Both the position numbers and the translations under genes were made by a program. This document shows, piece after piece, positions 56,871 through 64,000 of a DNA stretch of 64,000 bases (its first letter is position 1; every line of letters starts with the position of its first letter). The DNA is from Aurifilum marmelostoma (taxonomy: Eukaryota; Ascomycota; Sordariomycetes; Diaporthales; Cryphonectriaceae): assembly GCA_027559495.1 (NCBI GenBank), contig JAMXSV010000024.1:434001-498000 (forward strand). Reading direction: 5' to 3'. Below the pieces are notes generated by a model. That model was not told where the DNA came from. It made no database searches and saw nothing but the letters and a program-made list of their open reading frames with translations.

Positions 56871-59467
56871 ATGAACCATGACTTTGACGACATGGGCGAG
56901 AAATCGGCCGAGGCCGCAAACCTCATCCCATCACCACACAGAACCACGAGGCCAACTGGTCTGCGAAGAATCCTCGCGTCCATTCATAATGTATGGCCCG
57001 CGCATCAAGAGGATGCCTCCTCGACAGCCAAGCTCTTGGCGACGATTGCAGAGGAAGACGAAGACTTTGATGATGTCGACCTCGCACAGCCGCTGCCAAC
57101 TTTGAGACCAAGACTACCTGGCATCAGCAGGTTTATCCCGTCCATCAGGGCCCTGGCGCTCATCCTCGTCGCCTTTACAGTTGGCCTCGGCGTGGGCTGT
57201 GGACTAGGACTGGGCATTCCTTATTATGATTCTTTGTTAGGTTTATTTGAAGAGCCGGATCTGTCGTCCTCATACAATGAATATGGCGTCCCAGACGAGC
57301 TCCCAGTCGTCCCCATCACACAATTGATCAACGACAGAGAGCTCAGCCTAGACACGGGCTTCCGCATATCCCGCACGCCCACCGTCCGCGAGTACGAATT
57401 CAACATCACGCACGCCCTAGCCGCTCCCGACGGCTTCTACAAGCCCATGATCCTCGCCAACGGCCAGTCCCCAGGGCCCCTCATCGAGGCGAACTCGGGC
57501 GACACGGTCCGCGTGCGGGTGAACAATCTCATGCCCAACACGACGACAGGCATCCACTTCCACGGCATCAATCAGTACCGCTCGCCGTGGATGGACGGGG
57601 TCGTGGGCGTGACGCAGTGCGGGATCCCGGCTGGGGGTGGCTCTTGGACGTATGAGTTCGTGGTGGCCGGGCAGAGGGGCACCTTTTGGTGGCATGCGCA
57701 CGCTGGCGTGCAATTTACTGATGGGCTTTTTGGACCTATCGTGAGTTTCTAACCCACGTGCCAGCCAGTTTTGCCGAATTTGAGCGTCTGCTGATTGTTG
57801 TACGTGGAAATTACATAAAGGTCATCCATGACCCGGACGAGGCGGTCCCCAAGACAGACGATGATGAGATCCTTTTTCTGGGAGAGAATTACCACGCCTT
57901 TGCAGCAGAGGTGAGCACGCAGAGCCTATCTCGGCACCCCTTTTAATGGTCAAGCCGATCTGGTATGTACTGACCAAACCTCTCCTCCCTCAAGCTTGCA
58001 ACGTATTACCTGTCCCCCTCCTCCACCTGGGACCCAAACGAAGCCGGCGTCGAGCCACTTTCAGACAACCTCCTCCTCAACGGGCAGAATACCCACGACT
58101 GCTCCATCACCTCGACCACCTTCACCGCCACGGGCGACGACGACCACGAGGAGTCTACCGCCGCACCACCATGCACTGGCGGACAGGCCTACACGACGAG
58201 CATCAAGCCCGGCTCGACCCTCCGCCTCCGACTCATCAACCACTCCTCGTATTTCTCCTACTGGTTCAGCATCGACGCCCACGAGCTCACCATTGTAGAG
58301 ATTGACGGTGTCGAGGTCGAGCCCATCGCGAGCCTCGGCGGCGTGCATGTCAACATTGGGCAGCGGTACTCGGTCATTGTGAACGGGAGCGGGACAGCCG
58401 GGGGCGAGTACGCGATCCGCTCGGCACTGGAGAGGGAGTGTTTCTTGCCTTTTGGTACGTATACCTCGAGTGGGCTTGAGAGCATCGGGTACGAGGCAAG
58501 AGGTGTGCTGAGGTATGAGGACGAGGGCAACACGAGCGGCGGCGGCGACTTCTCAGTCAGGAGGGAAGAGGAAAACGAGGAGGAGGAAGAGCAAGTCTCA
58601 GAAGAGCTCGACGATGAGGATGGCCCGGAAGACACAGCCGTCACCAGCAACTCCAACCCATGGGGCTGTAACGATCTCCCCTTCGACACACCTATCCCCG
58701 TACGTCCAGAGGCCGCCTACGCGCTGTCCACAGCAAGCCCACGGTTCGCCCTCGACTTCCAGTTCCGTCAGGTCGGCACCATCAACCGCATCTTCGTCAA
58801 CAGGACGTCGTGGGCGCCATACGAAGAGGACGCGACGCTATGGCAGGCGCTGGAGCAGGACTTTGTGCCCGGAGACGGGGGGCGCGTATAACAACTGGGG
58901 ATTCCGACTGGACCAGCAGGTCCTGCTCGTGCCGGACGAGGACGGGGTTGGAGCGGTGCAGGTGGCTGTGAATAGCCTGGATGCTATGGAGCATCCTTTT
59001 CATATGCATGGTACGTTCTTGAGCCAGCCAGGTGTCGGCCTTTTTCCTTCTGCTTGGTTTACTCCTGCTGAACTCAGTGACTGCTCCAGGACATACCGTG
59101 CAGATAGTAGGCTGGGGCCCAGGCCGCTACGCCGGCCCGACCTCGCCCGCCACGGCCTGGAACTTCAGAAACCCCATGCGCCGCGACACCTTCACCGTCC
59201 CCGCGCAGTCTCACGTCGTCATCCGATTCAGGGCTGATAACCCGGGCATGTGGATCCTGCACTGCCATGTTGCCTGGCATCTGGAAGGTGAGCTGATAAT
59301 CCCGTTGTCCCACAAGCGATCCCCAGCTGACGGTTTCTCGCCCCCTTTTTGTAGCAGGCATGGCTGCCTCGTTTCTTGAGCGGCCGGATGATCTGAAGGT
59401 GTTGGTGGACGATATGGACCCTGAGACCAGGACGCTGGCGCAGAGTCTCTGCCCGGGGCGGCAGTGA
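56871..59467 (+). CDS. N-terminally membrane-anchored multicopper oxidase (laccase-like), one-base frame break
   Basis: Three-domain multicopper oxidase coupling oxidation of a phenolic or metal substrate to O2 reduction. Exons 56871-57740, 57821-57910, 57995-59010, 59090-59287 and 59355-59467. A ~93-residue acidic N-tail precedes one TM helix (about 94-117, LALILVAFTVGLGVGCGLGLG), so this is a type II anchored enzyme with no cleavable signal. Copper motifs: GIHFHG (H229, H231), FWWHAHAG, HPFHMHGH (over intron 3) and HCHVAWHLE, with Met ten residues after Cys as the axial type-1 ligand. Near 58880 the frame reaches TAA, but removing one G from the G6 run at 58877-58882 continues as GDGGAYNNWGFRLDQ and gives 761 residues. 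The last acceptor is a TAG/CAG tandem; the first keeps the Cys-Met spacing of 10. Substrate unknown. Confidence 0.87.
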
Positions 59468-60107
59468 CCGAAATGGTGTGTTTGATGCATTACAAACTAG
59501 CCATCACATTCATGTTTATGTTACTTAAAGAGACTTCCATGTATAATGCTCAAGAAGCCAAGTAAGGCTTTCAGAGATACAGCGACGAACGAAAGGCTCA
59601 GCACACAGCGAGGAAGGCAACTAGAAGATCATGAGAATATTTGGAGGGGGGATGTCAGATTATCTTTTTTTCGTCGTCTCGATAATATCTAGTAATTTAC
59701 ACACATTGTGAAGAGATGGCCTCCACCCCACCAAAGAGACCACCATGCCGTCAAGTGTCATCCAGAACCCATAATTCAAATGACCAAGCCTTTAAAAGCA
59801 CACAAAGAAAAAGCAGAAACGTTTTGATGCTCAGAAACGCCGTCCCCGACCCATTGCTGCATTAGATATGGGAGAGGAATCGCAGCTAGAAGCCGCCAGG
59901 AGGAGGAGGGAATAAGCCAAGGGGTTCATGTGTATGAGTACAGTAGTAAGTAGGTAGACAGGAGGAGAACGGGTGTCTATAGTGCTGTCGCGCCGCTAGA
60001 ACCCATGACCGAATAGCAGTATGACGAGTTTAGGGGGGGGGGGGTATATAAAAGTTATTTTTTCTTTTTTTCCTTCTTTAAATCGGATCTAGCCCAAGTT
60101 TGCCACT
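59468..60107. other. convergent 3' region of multicopper oxidase and ssc1
   Basis: No gene seen. It includes a G12 run (60033-60044) followed by TATATA and T-rich sequence, consistent with ssc1 3' UTR and terminator. Confidence 0.65.
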
Positions 60108-61539
60108 TTACTTGGTCTCGTCCTTCTTCTCGCCCTCAGCAGCGCCCTCGGTGCTGGAGGTGTTCTGCTGCTCGCCAGACTCGGCACGAGCCTTGTGCAT
60201 CTTGTCGAAGAGGTTCAGGCTGGCCATCTGGAGCTCGTCGGTCTTCTCCTTGATCTCGGCGGCGGTCAGGGTACCCTCGCCGGCCTGGCTCTTGGAGATG
60301 AACTCGCGCAGCGAGTTGATCTTCTCCTTGATCTGCTCGGCCTCGGTCTTGTCCAGACGGTCGGCGTACTCGTTGAGGGCCTTCTCGGTGTCGTTCACGA
60401 CGCTGTCGGCACGGTTGGCGGCCTCGATGGCGGCCTTGCGCTCCTTGTCAGCCTCGGCGTACTTCTCAGAATCCTGCACCATCTGCTCAATCTCGGAGTC
60501 GGACAGGCCGGATCCGGAAGCGATGGTGATGGACTGGTCCTTGTTGGTGGACTTGTCCTTGGCGTGGACGTGGACAATGGAGTCGGCGTCAATGTCGAAG
60601 GTGACCTCGACCTGGGGCACGCCGCGGTGGGCAGGAGGGATGCCGACCAGCTGGAAGTTTCCGAGCAGCTTGTTGTCCTTGACGAGCTCACGCTCGCCCT
60701 GGTAGACCTTGATCTCGACGGCCGTCTGGAAGTCGGCGGCGGTGGAGAAGACCTGGGACTTCTTGGTGGGGATGGTGGTGTTGCGGTTGATCAGGCGGGT
60801 GAAGACACCACCCAGGGTCTCGATACCGAGGGACAGAGGGGTGACGTCGAGCAGCAGGAGGTCCTTGACCTCACCGGAGAGCACAGCACCCTGAATGGCG
60901 GCGCCAATGGCAACAGCCTCATCGGGGTTGACAGACTTGGCAGGGTCGCGGCCGAAGATGCTCTTGACGGACTCGGAAACCTTGGGCATACGAGTCATGC
61001 CACCAACCAGGATGACCTCCTGGATGTCCTTGGCTCCGAGGTTGGCGTCCTTGAGGGCCTTCTTGACGGGCTCGATGGTCTTGGTGATGAGGGGGTCGAC
61101 CATCTTCTCGAGCTGGGCGCGGGTGAGCTTCAGGTTGATGTGCTTGGGGCCGGAGGCGTCAGCAGTGATGAAGGGCAGGCTGATGTCGGTCTGCAGAGAC
61201 GAGGACAGCTCGATCTTGGCCTTCTCGGCAGCCTCACGGATACGCTGGATGGCCATGCGGTCGCCCGACAGGTCAATGCCGTTGGCCTTCTTGAAGTCAC
61301 CAACAATGTGTCGCACCAGGTGGATATCGAAGTCCTCGCCACCCAGGTGGGTGTCACCGTTGGTGGACTTGACCTCGAAGACGCCGTTCTGGATCTCGAG
61401 GACGCTGATATCGAAAGTACCACCACCAAGATCGTAGACGGCGACAACGCGGTCGGCCTCTTTCTCCAGACCGTAGGCCAGAGCAGCGGCGGTAGGCTCG
61501 TTGACGACACGGAGGACGTTCAGGCCGGCAATCTGACCA

Positions 61540-61580
<41 letters not shown>

Positions 61581-62321
61581 AGGGACGGTGACGACGGCGT
61601 TCTTGACGGGCTTGCTGAGGTACGACTCGGCGGTCTCCTTCATCTTCTGGAGGACGAAGCCACCGACCTGGGAGGGAGAGTAGCTCTGGCCACGGGCAGA
61701 GACCCAGGCGTCGCCGTTGGTGTGGGAGACGATCTTGTAAGGCACCTCCTTGATATCGCGCTGAACCTCGACATCGTTGAACTTGCGGCCGATCAATCGC
61801 TTGGTGGCAAAGAGGGTGTTCTCGGGGTTCACGACGGCCTGACGCTTGGCAGCAACACCGACCAGACGCTCACCATCCTCTGCGAAGGCGACTACTGATG
61901 GTGTCGTGCGGGCACCTGCACAGCAGAGATGTCAGCAAATACAGCTCAAGAGCGTTGACCTTGGCAGACTGTGCAGAGTAGTTACTGGGCGTGACTAACC
62001 TTCTGAGTTCTCAATGATCTTAGGAGTCTTGCCCTCCATGATGGCAACGGCCGAGTTGGTGGTGCCGAGATCGATACCGATCACGGCGCCCTTGACCTTC
62101 TCATCTGTAGACTGGAAACGTGCGAACGCAGGAGAGGCAGACTTGTGCAGGAAGCCCGCAGAGCGGGTGGCTCTTGGGAGCTGCAGTGATTGAAAGGACC
62201 TGCTGTCAGCTTCATATTTCTTTCTCAGAGCTTCAAATCTAGAAGAGAGGAGGATTCAGGTCAAGCTGATTTGTCGAAATGGGGCACAACTCACAGCTCT
62301 CGAAAGGCGCGACGACAACAT
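60108..62321 (-). CDS. SSC1: mitochondrial Hsp70 Ssc1
   Basis: Mitochondrial matrix Hsp70, motor of the import machinery and a matrix folding chaperone. Exons 62321-62295, 62180-62000 and 61915-60108 (introns 114 and 84 nt) give 671 residues, typical. The presequence MLSSRLSRALPRATRSAGF is split by intron 1; the chosen CTGCAG acceptor is the one that keeps phase with the 9-codon first exon. Mature signatures: GIDLGTTNSAVAIMEGK, ENSEGARTTPSVVAF over intron 2, DLGGGTFDISVLE and the linker LLLLDVTPLSLGIE. The C-terminal tail is rich in Gly, Glu and Lys without EEVD, as expected for mitochondrial Hsp70. An imperfect heat-shock-like site lies upstream. Confidence 0.97.
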
Positions 62322-62555
62322 TTTGAATGTGATGAAATGGCACGAAACTCTCTTCCCAGAGGAGAACGTAGAAAAAAAGCCGGAGAAGAATCGCTCGAAA
62401 ATGCGATCGAGGAACGGGAGAGTGGTGGTGGTGTTGATGGAAGAGAATCCGGTGGTCGCTATGTGATCACTTTCGGATATGGAGAAAGATATGTAAGTGG
62501 GAGCGAGAGAAAAAAAAAGCTTCAGCAAAAAAAAATTCATGACGCTGCCGATCGA

Positions 62556-62577
62556 GAAGCTTCTGCGGAACGGCGAA
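62556..62577 (-). promoter_or_regulatory. heat-shock-element-like cluster upstream of ssc1
   Basis: GAAGCTTC (a perfect GAA-nn-TTC inverted pair) is followed by two more GAA units with 4-nt gaps. It lies about 235-255 nt upstream of the ssc1 ATG. Gapped Hsf1 sites exist in fungi, but this match is by eye and imperfect. Confidence 0.3.
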
Positions 62578-63314
62578 AATTTGCCTGCCACACACCCTCG
62601 GCTGAGAGATGCGCTATGATCAAGAGGTGGACCGTGCATCAACTTTTTTCTTTTTCACTGGATCCTTGTCCCTGTAGGTGCTGTGGGAGTCCTTGTCCAC
62701 TTGCACATGCAGACAATAGGACTCGAAAAAGAAAGATACAGTATCTACTGACTGCATGCTGTCAAAGTGATGTTGCACTGCAGCTGAAGGCATGGTCCAG
62801 ATAATCGAGGACTGTGAAGTCTTATGTGATTGTCTGATTCTGACAGCCTGCAGATGCAAGGGCTACGTACAGGCGTACTATAATATGGTGTCACCCTTTT
62901 GGAAAACATTTTTCCTGTCTACTGCTATGTATGTACATAGTACTGTGAACTGACAGTACAGCATTCTGTGACCCCTGCTGTGCCTGAGCGAGATGCTAAT
63001 GCCCTCCAGCTGACGTAGCTTATAGGACATACACAGGACTGTGACTAGAGTATTGACTGCTGGCGCTGGCTGGCTGCACAATGGGCCAGGCCGAGTCAAA
63101 GGCCTAAAAGTAGGGAAGTCAAGGTACTAGGAACCACTTTGCCACCTGTGTCTGCCACTGTAATTCAAGTACTCAGTACCTTGTCTCCAAAATACCTACC
63201 AACCATTAACACCATAGTAATACTGTACATAGTCATAGTAAGAACAATCGCCCCCTGGTCGGCGGCCTTGTTCTTTTTTACAGATGCAGTCACCAGTGAC
63301 GATGGGGCTCAGGC

Positions 63315-63345
<31 letters not shown>
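63315..63345. repeat. (CTA)n microsatellite
   Basis: About ten CTA triplets in the region between ssc1 and the right-edge gene. Confidence 0.85.
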
Positions 63346-63699
63346 CACTTGCTATGTACAGTCCCATCCGCAAGCAAGTCCCCGGACCACCATCCACCAT
63401 CTCCTGTCAACCTTTTTTATCTTCTATGCCATCAACTTTTCTGTCCACATAATTCTCCTGGCTTGCCACTGCAGACAAGCTGCCAGACCAGTCGTGACAT
63501 CAGTCGTCCCTCCGACAACCTTGCTCAACTTTCCACATCCAAAAGCCTACAACGACCCACCTCTTCTTCCCTACCCAGCTGCTAATCTCCCTTTCGGCGC
63601 ATATCCATTGACATCACCCATCTTCCCCGTCACGTCACTCATCGTGGACCCCGTCCATGCCTCCTCAGCCTTGAAGCTTGGAGCCTCGCATTCGGCAAC

Positions 63700-64000
63700 A
63701 TGGCCGTCACGGATGATAGGATGTATGTTTCCTTGTTGCAATAATCCAAAACCCTCAGAAACTTGCTGCGATTCATGATCCCTCTCATCGCGATACACAC
63801 ACACACACGCACGCACGCACGCAGCCTGTCGCGTCCCTTTTCCCAGCATTTTGCGACACGCGCTTGCGGTATTTGGTCTGGGGCTGACGGAAACCTGCAT
63901 GCAGATATCATCCAACCGACGCCCTAATCCTCAAGAAACCCAGACGTCACTACCGTGTCGGTCTGCGCTGCGAGTACGTCTCCCTCCTCTCCCCAGTATA
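63700..64000 (+). CDS. 5' exons of an unidentified gene running off the window
   Basis: ATG at 63700 opens a 23-nt first exon (MAVTDDR plus two bases) ending at a GTATGT donor at 63723. A 182-nt intron has a GCTGAC branch sequence about 18 nt before a GCAG acceptor (63901-63904). The frame continues from 63905 as IYHPTDALILKKPRRHYRVG, then LRCE. A further GTACGT donor at 63974 probably ends exon 2; otherwise it reads on to the window end. The basic, ordered-looking sequence and good splice signals support a real gene, but I cannot name it from some 30 residues. The intron contains a CA/CG-rich repeat. Confidence 0.55.

Larger units (their letters stand above)
62322..63699. other. divergent promoter region (ssc1 / right-edge gene)
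   Basis: About 1.4 kb without a supported gene. It holds an HSE-like site near 62556 and a CTA triplet repeat at 63315-63345, then a C/T-rich leader for the gene that begins at 63700. Confidence 0.55.

Noticed and set aside
60195..61898. 567-codon open frame antisense to ssc1
   Set aside because: Long antisense frames opposite Hsp70 genes are a known by-product of codon bias; this one is Leu/Gly/Val/Asp-rich and low in complexity, without domain features.
1..64000. tRNA, rRNA, snRNA or CRISPR features
   Set aside because: Scanned by eye for T-loop GGTTCRA patterns, snRNA core words and spaced direct repeats; nothing convincing. A covariance-model search would be the decisive check.

Overview
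The window is nuclear DNA from a filamentous ascomycete (Pezizomycotina, most likely a Sordariomycete). The genes carry short introns (mostly 58-120 nt) with GTRNGT donors, CTAAC/CTGAC-like branch sites and CAG/TAG acceptors. Coding regions are GC-rich, intergenic regions are long and rich in homopolymers and microsatellites, and the gene set is typical of moulds (Cps1/GT2-type glycosyltransferase, LIM-RhoGAP, Hsp88-type Hsp110, N-anchored multicopper oxidase). The genus cannot be fixed from the sequence alone. There are no operons; genes lie on both strands with individual promoters.

Layout. 1-3.4 kb: the possible 3' end of a gene, then a long leader region. 3.4-6.5 kb (+): GT2 polysaccharide synthase. 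7.4-10.8 kb (+): eIF5B. 11.5-14.3 kb (-): Hsp88/SSE-type Hsp110. 14.3-17.8 kb: non-coding, with an AT-richer island. 17.8-19.0 kb (+): single-TM protein of unknown function. 19.4-20.3 kb (-): basic-secretory-protein-type metallopeptidase. 21.6-25.0 kb (+): CLASP/Stu1. 25.0-31.9 kb: 7 kb without a recognisable gene. 31.9-36.0 kb (+): LIM-RhoGAP. 37.1-39.4 kb (+): Vps52. 40.0-41.6 kb (-): TBC/Rab-GAP with a C-terminal TM segment. 41.6-44.8 kb: non-coding. 44.8-49.2 kb (+): MMS1_N/CPSF-A-family protein. 49.7-53.4 kb (-): PPR protein. 54.2-56.2 kb (+): SRP68. 56.9-59.5 kb (+): membrane-anchored multicopper oxidase. 60.1-62.3 kb (-): mitochondrial Hsp70 Ssc1. 63.7 kb to the window end (+): first exons of an unidentified gene.

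Most genes are housekeeping: translation initiation (eIF5B), chaperones (Hsp110, Ssc1), secretion and trafficking (SRP68, Vps52, TBC-GAP), microtubules (Stu1), polarity (LIM-RhoGAP), and the cell surface (GT2, multicopper oxidase). They do not form a pathway cluster, and I see no secondary-metabolite cluster, intact transposon, CRISPR array or tRNA.

The most interesting observations are: (i) a stop-free, 207-nt (3n) intron-like segment inside the Hsp110 gene which, if retained, adds 69 residues with a bipartite-NLS-like basic pattern; (ii) three genes (vps52, the TBC-GAP and the multicopper oxidase) whose frames close only if one base is removed from a homopolymer, which points to assembly insertions or real lesions; (iii) a GC-AG intron and a possible 41-nt intron; (iv) many poly-C/poly-G runs of 10-16 nt, all non-coding; (v) a GCGTAGCA triplet repeat upstream of vps52. 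I found no clear candidate for a wholly new multi-gene system.
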